NCBI GenBank assembly: GCA_029256725.1
Contig: JAQSXJ010000005.1
Coordinates: 1-64,000, forward strand
DNA from: Anaerocolumna sp.
Lineage (GTDB): Bacteria; Bacillota; Clostridia; Lachnospirales; Lachnospiraceae
Direction: 5' to 3'
DNA length: 64,000 bases
The translations under genes were made by a program, and so were the position numbers. Shown piece after piece: positions 55,181-62,967 of the stretch; position 1 is the first letter of the stretch; every line of letters starts with the position of its first letter. The notes under the pieces were generated by a model. The model saw only the letters and a list, made by a program, of their open reading frames with translations, had not been told where the DNA came from and made no database searches.

Positions 55181-55578
55181 TTATGTTATTTCATGAAGCC
55201 AGCGTTTAACCTGTGATTTAACTTTCTCTTTTTCTTCCTTGGAAGGATCTGCGAAGGAGATAGTTCCGATTACGGTATTGTCTTTTAATGTTGCTGCCAG
55301 TTTATCAAAGCATTTATCTGCACCACCGCCTGCATGGCAGGCGAAGAAGGCCAGCTGCTTGTCTTTAATGGTCACCTGCTCCGCAGGTCATTTACCAGTG
55401 TGGGCTTCTCATGGAACAGAACGCTCTTTCCTCCCCAAAAGAATTTGGTTAAACCTCCTTTGGGTATTTCTTTGTCCGGCTTTAACTCTATACAATCGGA
55501 ATCTAACTCCTCTGCCAGGATGTCAGCAATGATCTTGGTGTTTCCTTCCAGAGAATAGAAAACAACTAATGTGTTCAT
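55181..55578 (-). pseudogene. Flavodoxin, frame broken by an internal gap
   Basis: The start at 55578 has GGAG about 7 bases upstream and gives MNTLVVFYSLEGNTKIIADILAE, the FMN phosphate-binding loop of flavodoxins. The frame runs to HEKPTLVNDL and then stops at 55372. The second half (TIKDKQLAFFACHAGGGADKCFDKL to VKRWLHEIT) is in another frame, from 55375 to 55181. Flavodoxins normally have about 30 residues here, with a GTPVWAG-type flavin loop. About 95-105 nucleotides seem lost. The junction contains the inverted repeat ACCTGC GGA GCAGGT. Confidence 0.75.
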
Positions 55579-55805
55579 CCTTTGCTCCTTTCTTAGTAAT
55601 ATTAAGTTGAACGAATTACTTGTACTTATTAATATAAAGCTATATAAGCTGAGTTTAAGCTCTTTACTTTTTATTTTTAGAGAGAATAATAAGTTCATCT
55701 AATACAACTCTTATAGTGATAATGGCCTATGTATGTTGTCTAACTGATATCTTATGCTAAAAGCTTTCTTTTGTCAAGAATATGTTAATTTATGGAACGG
55801 TAAGC

Positions 55806-55951
55806 GTTACTGTTTACAGGCCGTTAACGCGATGTGTTTTTTGTGAGTGTAGCGAAGCGAAAGTCACAGAAAACCGGAGAATTGCAGCGCCAAAACGCCG
55901 CTTTTGCGTTTTGTGTGCATCGCGAAGCGTGTTACTGTTCACAGAACTGCT
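55806..55951 (+). repeat. 146-bp interspersed repeat, copy 2 (before hemA)
   Basis: It matches 19955-20100 base for base apart from about seven substitutions. This copy has extra flanking symmetry: TTACTGTTTACAG on the left and GTGAACAGTAAAC at 55967-55979. It may therefore be the more complete copy. The gap 55579-56104 holds this element and otherwise no gene. Confidence 0.9.
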
Positions 55952-56104
55952 GTATTTTGCAGTGGAGTGAACAGTAAACGGTAAGCCGGGCAGGCACTGG
56001 CATCTCATGCGTTTGCAAGGAGAATAGCGTTATGATATAATAACCCTTAGAGTCTTTAAATGGCCAGAGATAAAGGTGTGCCTGACACACAGATTGGAAT
56101 TAGT

Positions 56105-57292
56105 ATGGATATATATCAAATAGGCATCAGCCATAAAACCGCTCCGGTAGATATCAGAGAACAGCTTGCATTTTCCGGAGAAGAAAAAGAAGAGTATTTA
56201 AACCTGGTTAAGAATGAAGATAATATCAGGGAGTGTGTATTAATAACTACCTGTAACCGGACAGAGATATATGTTACAGGTGATAAAGCGGCAGCAGATA
56301 AGGCCATGGAACTGATGGCTGTATATAAAGATTTGGATTTAAAGGATTTAAAGAAATATTTTCTGCGATATGAAGGAGAAAGTGCTGTAAAGCATCTGAT
56401 GACCGTTGCCAGTGGTCTGGATTCTATGGTTATAGGAGAAGATGAAATCCTTGGACAGGTAAAAAGAGATTATGGACAGGCCTATGAGGGAGGAAATACC
56501 TCGTATATGTTAAATACCTTATTTCGTGAAGCAATAGCCTGTTCAAAAGCAGTAAAGACAGAAACCAAACTGTCAAAAACCTCGGTTTCGGTAGGAACAT
56601 TAACCGCCAAGGAAGTTATAGCCTTTGAGACAGATAAGCTGCAAGATAAAAAAGTTCTGATCATAGGCATATCCGGTAAGATGGGAAGCATCGTGATGAA
56701 GAATCTATATGGAACCCTGGGTATTTCGATTGCTGGAACGGTTAGAAATCACTTCTCAGGAGATGATATCGAAACCCAGTTTACAAGGATAAGATATTAT
56801 GACTATAAAAATCGGTATGAGGCAATAAAGGAAGCGGATGTTATTATCAGTGCTACCCAGAGCCCTCATTATACCATTACCTTTAAGGAACTTGAAAAGG
56901 TCCTGACGGATAAGAAGAAAAGATTATTCATAGACCTTGCTGTACCAAGAGATGTTGATAAGGACATCAGAGGTATGGAAGGAATTCGATTAATCGATAT
57001 GGATTACTTTGAGGGACTGGCAGAGGAAAATAACAAGGTAAAAGAAGAGGAAGCGGTAATTGCTCGTAAGATTATAGATAAAAGAGCGGATGAGTTTATG
57101 AAAACGGTGATATTTCACGGGTTTTTACCAGATCTTGAACGCATTAAGAATAATCTGAAAGAGACTTCTCTTGAAACTTTGTTATATCATATGAAAAATC
57201 ATGTCGACAGAGAAGAACTTGAAACCCTTCTAAGGAGCCTGGAGCTTGCAGCGGAGGAACTAAAACCATACGGCAAAAGGAGGGACAGGTAA
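56105..57292 (+). CDS. hemA: Glutamyl-tRNA reductase
   Basis: The start at 56105 (395 aa) gives the family N-terminus MDIYQIGISHKTAPVDIREQ. An in-frame ATG at 56060 would add 15 unusual residues, and neither has a strong ribosome binding site. The enzyme reduces glutamyl-tRNA to glutamate-1-semialdehyde, the first committed step of tetrapyrrole synthesis by the C5 route. The catalytic Cys50 is in TTCNRTE. Other marks are LDSMVIGEDEILGQVK, the NADPH loop (VLIIGISGKMGSIV) and FIDLAVPRDVD. The C-terminal dimerisation helix is short. It overlaps the next gene by one base. Confidence 0.95.
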   Translation: MDIYQIGISHKTAPVDIREQLAFSGEEKEEYLNLVKNEDNIRECVLITTCNRTEIYVTGDKAAADKAMELMAVYKDLDLKDLKKYFLRYEGESAVKHLMTVASGLDSMVIGEDEILGQVKRDYGQAYEGGNTSYMLNTLFREAIACSKAVKTETKLSKTSVSVGTLTAKEVIAFETDKLQDKKVLIIGISGKMGSIVMKNLYGTLGISIAGTVRNHFSGDDIETQFTRIRYYDYKNRYEAIKEADVIISATQSPHYTITFKELEKVLTDKKKRLFIDLAVPRDVDKDIRGMEGIRLIDMDYFEGLAEENNKVKEEEAVIARKIIDKRADEFMKTVIFHGFLPDLERIKNNLKETSLETLLYHMKNHVDREELETLLRSLELAAEELKPYGKRRDR

Positions 57293-57948
57293 TGGCCTAT
57301 TTCCCTATGTTTGTAGAGTTAAACGGTAAAAAAAGTCTTATAATAGGCGGTGGTAAGGTAGCTCTTAGAAAAGCAGTTGCTTTACTTGACTTTGAAGCCA
57401 GTCTGACAGTTGTTGCTGACAGAATTATTCCGGAGTTTACAGAACTTGAAGCTAGTCATAAACCTTTTGTGGAATTAATAGGTCGAGCGTATAAAGAAGA
57501 GGATTTACAGGAAGCCTTTTTAGTAATTGCAGCAACGGATGATAAAGAATTGAACAGAAGGATATCTGCTGATTGCAAAGCGAAAGGGATACCGGTTAAT
57601 GTTGTTGATGTAAAAGACGAATGCAGCTTTATATTTCCAGCTTATGTTCGAAAGAGATCTATTACTGTGGGAATTACATCCTCCGGTAACAGTCCGGTAC
57701 TGACACAGCAGATTAAAAAGACAGTGGAGAAGCACCTGCCGGTTTATATCGGACTCTTGTCAGATAAAATGGGAAATGCCAGGAAGCTTGTCAAAAATGA
57801 ATTCCACACAGAACGGGAACGTAAACAGGTGTATATAAGAATGGCAGAAATCGGCGAGAAAAAAGAAGGTAATCTTACCGAAGAAGACATTTGTGATATC
57901 ATTGAAGAAATGAAAAAAGAATTACGTCAGGATAGTAGTGGCATATAA
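57292..57948 (+). CDS. Precorrin-2 dehydrogenase / sirohydrochlorin ferrochelatase-type protein
   Basis: The 218-aa protein resembles the N-terminal half of CysG and yeast Met8. It starts with a Rossmann fold, YFPMFVELNGKKSLIIGGGKVALRK, continues with VVDVKDECSFIFPAYVRKRSITVGITSSGNSPVLTQQIK, and has a helical tail. It would oxidise precorrin-2 to sirohydrochlorin and possibly insert iron to give siroheme. It overlaps hemA by one base (TAATG), so the two are translated together. Confidence 0.92.
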   Translation: MAYFPMFVELNGKKSLIIGGGKVALRKAVALLDFEASLTVVADRIIPEFTELEASHKPFVELIGRAYKEEDLQEAFLVIAATDDKELNRRISADCKAKGIPVNVVDVKDECSFIFPAYVRKRSITVGITSSGNSPVLTQQIKKTVEKHLPVYIGLLSDKMGNARKLVKNEFHTERERKQVYIRMAEIGEKKEGNLTEEDICDIIEEMKKELRQDSSGI

Positions 57949-58084
57949 TAAGATAAAATAGAATTGTATATGCAATTTAATATATGTATAAGGGTAGAGA
58001 TTGTCTTTCTAATTTAATTAACATTTTCGTACTTCTTATATTAGCAATGACGTAAGTCAACTTGCGCTGCATATACGTTAAATT

Positions 58085-58186
58085 GAGAGAAAATATTGAT
58101 GGGAAAGGTTGCCACAAGGAGATTCTTTCACTCTTTTAATTGTGGCAGTATCGCATAATATCCGCGATATGCAATGGGTGTATAGA
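58085..58186 (+). promoter_or_regulatory. Structured leader of hemC, shared with hemL
   Basis: The leader contains hairpin 1 (GCCACAA 58111-58117 with TTGTGGC 58140-58146), whose loop carries AGATTCTTTCACTC. Hairpin 2 follows (TATCGC 58149-58154 with GCGATA 58164-58169), then ATGCAATGGGTGTATAG and the hemC ATG. Upstream, GAGAGAAA (58085-58092) can pair with TTTCACTC in the hairpin 1 loop with one mismatch. Almost the same arrangement precedes hemL at 61561-61668. The ribosome binding site is a weak GGGTG inside the conserved 3' part. This suggests translational control, ligand not known. Confidence 0.65.
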
Positions 58187-59068
58187 ATGAAAAAGCTCAA
58201 GGTAGGAACACGAAAGAGTAAACTTGCACTGGTCCAGACAGAAACAGTCATAGCAGAACTGAAAAGTCTTAGGGCCGATCTGGAATTTGAGATTGTTCCC
58301 TTAAGCACACTGGGAGACAGAATTCAAAGCGTATCACTTACTCATTTTGGTGGAAAGGGAGCCTTTGTCGCTGAACTTGAGGAGGCAATGTTAAAGGGCG
58401 ATATTGATCTTGCTGTACATAGTGCCAAGGATTTGCCTTTATCCTTTCCGAAAGGTCTGGATATTATAGGTGTATCGAGAAGAGAGGATCCTAGGGATGT
58501 ATTAGTTACCCGTGCCGGTGAAGTCCTCAGAGAGAAGGCAGTTATTGGTACCGGAAGCCCCAGGAGAAAACTTCAGCTGGAAGCAAATAATCCTTATGTT
58601 GCAAAGGAACTTAGAGGGAATGTAAACACAAGACTTGGCAAACTCTCAGCAGGTGAATATGACGGACTATTACTTGCGGCGGCAGGACTTAAGAGACTGC
58701 AGGCAGATAATCTTACAAAGTATGATTTTAAATACTTAGATCCGGAAAGCTTTATACCGGCAGCAGCACAGGGAATCATAGCTGTAGAGGGAAGAACGGA
58801 ACAGGCATTATGTGATTTATTAGGCAGCTGGTCTGATAAAGCTGCCAGAGAAGCATTCGAAGCAGAAAGGGAAGTAATTAAACTCCTTGGAGCTGACTGT
58901 ACAACACCTTTAGGTGTCTATGCAGAGATAGAGAAAGAGAACATGACAATCCATGCCATCTTCGGTAATGGTGAAAACGCAATCCGTGTTAAAAGAGCAG
59001 GTTTATCAAAGGATAGAATTATTCTGGCAGGAGAAGTGACGGAAGAATTAAAAAGAGCAATCGTATAG
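58187..59068 (+). CDS. hemC: Porphobilinogen deaminase (hydroxymethylbilane synthase)
   Basis: The start at 58187 (293 aa) gives the normal MKKLKVGTRKSKLALVQTE. The earlier in-frame ATG at 58109 lies inside the structured leader. The enzyme links four porphobilinogens into hydroxymethylbilane. Motifs are FVAELEEAMLKGDIDLAVHSAKDLP (with the catalytic Asp), TGSPRRKLQL, ELRGNVNTRLGKL and IPAAAQGIIAVE. The dipyrromethane cofactor cysteine is Cys238 in GADCTTPLGVYAE. It is followed by the cobA-hemD gene after 23 bases. Confidence 0.95.
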   Translation: MKKLKVGTRKSKLALVQTETVIAELKSLRADLEFEIVPLSTLGDRIQSVSLTHFGGKGAFVAELEEAMLKGDIDLAVHSAKDLPLSFPKGLDIIGVSRREDPRDVLVTRAGEVLREKAVIGTGSPRRKLQLEANNPYVAKELRGNVNTRLGKLSAGEYDGLLLAAAGLKRLQADNLTKYDFKYLDPESFIPAAAQGIIAVEGRTEQALCDLLGSWSDKAAREAFEAEREVIKLLGADCTTPLGVYAEIEKENMTIHAIFGNGENAIRVKRAGLSKDRIILAGEVTEELKRAIV

Positions 59069-59091
59069 TAGCCGGAATAGGAGGAGAGACA

Positions 59092-60542
59092 ATGGATAGA
59101 AATAAAAATACCAAAGGGAAAGTATATCTTATAGGTGCAGGACCTGGTGATCCGGAGCTTATAACCCTCCGGAAAACTGTGAAAAAATAGATGTAGGCAA
59201 AACTCCGGGAGGTATTTCAGTCCATCAGGAGGATATTAATCGTATATTGGTGCGAAAAGCAGAGGAAGGAAAGAAAGTCGTTCGATTAAAGGGCGGCGAT
59301 CCTTTTGTATTTGGAAGAGGTGGAGAAGAAATACTGGCCTTACAAAAAGCAGGCATCGATTTTGAAGTGGTACCGGGTATCAGTTCATCTCTGTCAGCTC
59401 CGGCACTGGGCGGAATTCCGGTTACTCACAGGAACGTAAGCAGGAGCTTTCATGTTATTACAGGCCATAGGGATAACGAGGAAGGAGACTGGGATTTTAA
59501 AAATCTTGCGAAAGTCGAGGGTACTCTTATCTTTCTCATGGGTATGGAGAGCATTAAGACTATAACTGCTGAACTGATAAAAGAAGGCAAAGACAGTAAT
59601 ACTCCGGCTGCAGTCATTTCAAATGCCGCCAGAGATAATCAGATAACTGTAAGAGGAACCTTAGGAACCATATCTGAAATAGCAAATGGCAGGAACATAA
59701 AATCACCTGCTGTTATAGTAATTGGTGAAACGGCTGCGTATCGTTTCTTATCCGGTAAGAAAGGTAAACTGTCCGGTGTGCGTATAGGTATAACCGGAAC
59801 AGAAAGCTTTGTAAGAAAGCTCTCCGATGCCTTAAGAGAAGAGGATGCAGCGGTAATAAATCTAGGTTTTCTGACGGTTAAAAAGCATACCAGGTCATTG
59901 GAATTCAAAGAACTTATCGCCAGATTATTTGAATATACCTGGCTTATATTTACCAGCAGTAACGGGGTTCAGATATTTTTTGAAGCATTAAAGGAAGAGA
60001 AAATAGATTTCAGGCGTTTAGCAGCTTTTAAAATTGCTGCGGTAGGACAGGGAACGGCTGATGCTATAGCAAGTTTTGGCTTTATGGCAGATTATGTTTC
60101 AGAGAAAGGCAATGGAGGAGCACTTGCAGGAGAGCTGCTTCCATTTCTGACAGAGCAGGACAGATTATTACTTCTTCGGGCTGGGAATGCATCGGGAGAT
60201 ATGACAATTGTACTAAAGAATAATCATGTAGTATTCGAGGACTTCCCTTTATATAGTCTGGTACCCGAGGAATATAAAAAGCAGAGAGTACTAAAAGAGA
60301 TATCTGATGTAGACTATCTTATATTTGCCAGCAGCCTGGGAGTAAAAGAATTCTATCATGAACTGCCGGAGAATCTGAAAAAGTCCATTAAAGCAAAACT
60401 TGTATGTATGGGTGAGGCTACCAAGGATAGATTAAAAGCCCTTGGAAATAAAGAAATATTACAGGCAGAGAAAACAACAATATCCTCACTGGTTCAGACT
60501 GTAGCGAGGGATTATGCTGATAATAAAGAGGATGCAGAATGA
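59092..60542 (+). pseudogene. cobA-hemD: Fused uroporphyrinogen-III C-methyltransferase / synthase, frame broken by an internal gap
   Basis: ATG 59092 (with GGAGGAG upstream) opens GKVYLIGAGPGDPELITL, the SAM-binding start of CobA, then stops at 59188. PENCEKIDVGKTPGGISVHQEDINRILVRKAEEG continues in another frame, open to 60542. It has LKGGDPFVFGRGGEE, VVPGISSSLSAPA, GIPVTHR and then a HemD domain (LIFTSSNGVQIFFEAL, VGQGTADAI, LLLRAGNASGD). Around 26 residues (about 80 nucleotides) between the two parts are missing. From 59247 the second frame alone would give 431 aa without the SAM loop. The fusion would methylate uroporphyrinogen III and also make it. It overlaps hemB by 4 bases. Confidence 0.85.
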
Positions 60543-61498
60543 TTAGACGAAGAAGATTAAGAGTAAGTGAAAATATCAGGACTATGGTACAGGAAAATAG
60601 CCTGAGAATAGCAGAACTGGTACATCCTATATTTGTAATAGAGGGAAATGATATAAAGAATCCAATTAACTCCATGCCGGGAATCTATCAATACTCCATA
60701 GACAGATTAGGAGAAGAACTGGAAAGAGTCAGAGCATGTGGTATCAAGAGTGTATTACTGTTTGGGATTCCGGAACATAAGGATGAGATTGGAAGCGAAG
60801 CTTATAACAAAGAAGGAATAATTCAAAGGGCTATCCGGTATATAAAAGATAACTATAAGGAACTGACGGTAATTGCTGATATCTGTCTTTGTGAATACAC
60901 AGACCATGGTCATTGCGGAATCGTAAGAGAGGGACAGGTAATCAATGATGACACTCTGTTATTATTATCAAAAGCCGCGGTAACCTGTGTTATGGCAGGA
61001 GCGGATATCATAGCACCATCTGATATGATGGACGGACATGTTGAAGCTATTCGCAGAGCATTGGATGAAGAAGGTTTTGTGAATACTCCTATAATGGCAT
61101 ACAGTGCGAAATTTGCTTCCGGTTACTATGCTCCTTTCAGAGAGGCAGCTCACTCTGCACCGGGCTTTGGAGACAGAAAGACTTATCAGATGGATTATTC
61201 CAATGGCAGGGAAGCTGTGAGAGAGATAGAAGATGATATCAGGGAAGGTGCAGATATTATTATGGTAAAGCCTGCACTTGCCTATCTGGATGTTGTTCAG
61301 TCAGCAGCCCAGACGGGTTACCCGGTTGCGGTATATAATGTCAGTGGTGAATATGCCATGGTAAAAGCTGCTGTAGCACTTGGTTATCTGGATGAGAAAA
61401 AAGTTGTCTTAGAGAACCTTATGGCTATGAAAAGGGCAGGTGCGAATATTATTATAACCTATCATGCCCTTGATGCTGCAAAGTGGTTAAGTGAGTGA
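60539..61498 (+). CDS. hemB: Delta-aminolevulinic acid dehydratase (porphobilinogen synthase)
   Basis: The 319-aa enzyme condenses two aminolevulinates to porphobilinogen. It begins RRRRLRVSENIRTMVQE and has LVHPIFVIEG. A conserved metal-site region is ADICLCEYTDHGHCGI, in which the CxCxxxxxxxxC-type zinc cysteines are partly replaced (ICLCEYTDHGHC). The active-site lysines are Lys191 in YSAKFASGYYAPFREA and Lys244 in MVKPALAYLD. The ATG overlaps the end of the hemD frame by 4 bases, which shows an operon. The hemL leader follows. Confidence 0.96.
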   Translation: MIRRRRLRVSENIRTMVQENSLRIAELVHPIFVIEGNDIKNPINSMPGIYQYSIDRLGEELERVRACGIKSVLLFGIPEHKDEIGSEAYNKEGIIQRAIRYIKDNYKELTVIADICLCEYTDHGHCGIVREGQVINDDTLLLLSKAAVTCVMAGADIIAPSDMMDGHVEAIRRALDEEGFVNTPIMAYSAKFASGYYAPFREAAHSAPGFGDRKTYQMDYSNGREAVREIEDDIREGADIIMVKPALAYLDVVQSAAQTGYPVAVYNVSGEYAMVKAAVALGYLDEKKVVLENLMAMKRAGANIIITYHALDAAKWLSE

Positions 61499-61560
61499 TT
61501 TAGGGGAAGGTAAGTAAAAAATAAGATTTTCTGTCGCCGTCTGCGGTGGAATGGAGAAAA

Positions 61561-61668
61561 GAGTGAAAGAAATTATATATTGAAAGGATGCCACGTTAAG
61601 ATTCTTTCACTCCTTATTATTGGTGGCAGTATCGCAGGCCAGCCTGCGATATGCAAGGGGTATAAAGT
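61561..61668 (+). promoter_or_regulatory. Structured leader of hemL, shared with hemC
   Basis: Hairpin 1 (GCCAC 61590-61594 with GTGGC 61623-61627) carries AGATTCTTTCACTC in its loop. Hairpin 2 (61630-61638 with 61643-61651) has a longer stem than in the hemC copy. Both end in ATGCAAGGGGTATAAAG and the hemL ATG. An upstream segment GAGTGAAAGAA (61561-61571) is a perfect 11-base complement of the loop segment 61602-61612. Pairing there would cross hairpin 1, so it is either a pseudoknot or an alternative fold. Confidence 0.7.
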
Positions 61669-62946
61669 ATGAAAGATCAGGAGTCACAGAAGCTTTATGA
61701 AGAAGCTCTAAAATATATGCCCGGTGGGGTCAACAGCCCTGTCAGGGCTTTTCGTCAGGTGAATCGTAATCCGCTGTTTATAGAGAAAGGAATTGGCAGC
61801 CGTATTTATGATACTGACGGCAATGAATTTATAGATTATGTAGGTTCCTACGGACCGCTGATTTTAGGACATGCCAGGGATGAGGTAGTGGAAGCCGTAA
61901 GAGAAGCAGCAGTCTACGGACTTACCTTTGGAGCTCCCACAAGACGTGAAATACATCTGACAGAATTGATACAGGAATGCGTCCCATCAATGGAAATGGC
62001 GAGACTTGTAAATTCAGGAACAGAAGCAGTTATGAGTGCCCTCAGGCTTGCCAGAGGTTATACAGGACGTAAAAAGATTATTAAATTCACCGGTTGTTAT
62101 CACGGACATTCAGACGGACTTTTGGCTAAAGCAGGTTCCGGCTTATTAACCCAGGCTCTGCCGGATAGTCTTGGAGTGCCAAAAGCATTTACAAAGCATA
62201 CTCTCCTGGCTGATTATAACGATGCAGAAGGTGTCAAAGAATTATTCCATAAATATAAAGGTGAGATTGCCGCAGTAATTGTTGAGCCGGTAGCAGCCAA
62301 TATGGGTGTTGTGCTTCCGGAACAGGACTTCCTCTCCTTCCTGCGGAAAATAACTGAAGATAACGGAACTCTTCTGGTATTTGACGAGGTTATCACCGGT
62401 TTTAGACTGGCTTTAGGTGGTGCTCAGGAATATTTCCATATCAAACCTGACCTTACGACCTTGGGTAAGATTGTGGGAGGCGGAATGCCCATAGGTGCAT
62501 ATGGGGGAAGACGAGAAATCATGGAGAAAATAGCTCCCTTAGGACCGGTTTATCAGGCAGGTACCCTTGCTGGCAACCCTCTGTCAACAGCTGCGGGTAT
62601 TAAGACCCTTGAGCTGTTAAAGAACTCTCAGGGCTTCTATGAGGAACTGGCAGCGAAAGGAGAGCTGTTAAAGGGCAGAATTCAAACTGCCGGTAAGGGA
62701 AGAGTCAAAGTGAATTCTATCGGTTCTTTGTTATGCATTTATTTTGCAGATGAAGAAATTAGAGATTACAACAGTGCCATAACTGCCAGAGTAAAAGATT
62801 ATGCGGTGTTTTTTGAGTATCTGTTAGAGAATGGAATTTATGCAGCTCCTTCTCAATTTGAAGCGATGTTCTTATCAGGAGCTCATACAGCAGAGGATGT
62901 TGAGTATACGGCACAGACTATTGAAAAGTATTTTGATTCTATATAA
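61669..62946 (+). CDS. hemL: Glutamate-1-semialdehyde 2,1-aminomutase
   Basis: The 425-aa PLP enzyme moves the amino group of glutamate-1-semialdehyde to give 5-aminolevulinate. It starts YEEALKYMPGGVNSPVRAF. It has VNSGTEAVMSALRLARGYTGRKKIIKF, CYHGHSDGLL, the PLP-binding aspartate region LLVFDEVITGFRLALGGAQEY and the Schiff-base Lys267 in TTLGKIVGGGMPIGAYGG. Then comes the closing GTLAGNPLSTAAG. Complete. It lies 170 bases after hemB behind its own structured leader, so it can be controlled separately from the rest of the cluster. Confidence 0.96.
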   Translation: MKDQESQKLYEEALKYMPGGVNSPVRAFRQVNRNPLFIEKGIGSRIYDTDGNEFIDYVGSYGPLILGHARDEVVEAVREAAVYGLTFGAPTRREIHLTELIQECVPSMEMARLVNSGTEAVMSALRLARGYTGRKKIIKFTGCYHGHSDGLLAKAGSGLLTQALPDSLGVPKAFTKHTLLADYNDAEGVKELFHKYKGEIAAVIVEPVAANMGVVLPEQDFLSFLRKITEDNGTLLVFDEVITGFRLALGGAQEYFHIKPDLTTLGKIVGGGMPIGAYGGRREIMEKIAPLGPVYQAGTLAGNPLSTAAGIKTLELLKNSQGFYEELAAKGELLKGRIQTAGKGRVKVNSIGSLLCIYFADEEIRDYNSAITARVKDYAVFFEYLLENGIYAAPSQFEAMFLSGAHTAEDVEYTAQTIEKYFDSI

Positions 62947-62967
62947 GAAAAACAGGAGGCATGGCCA

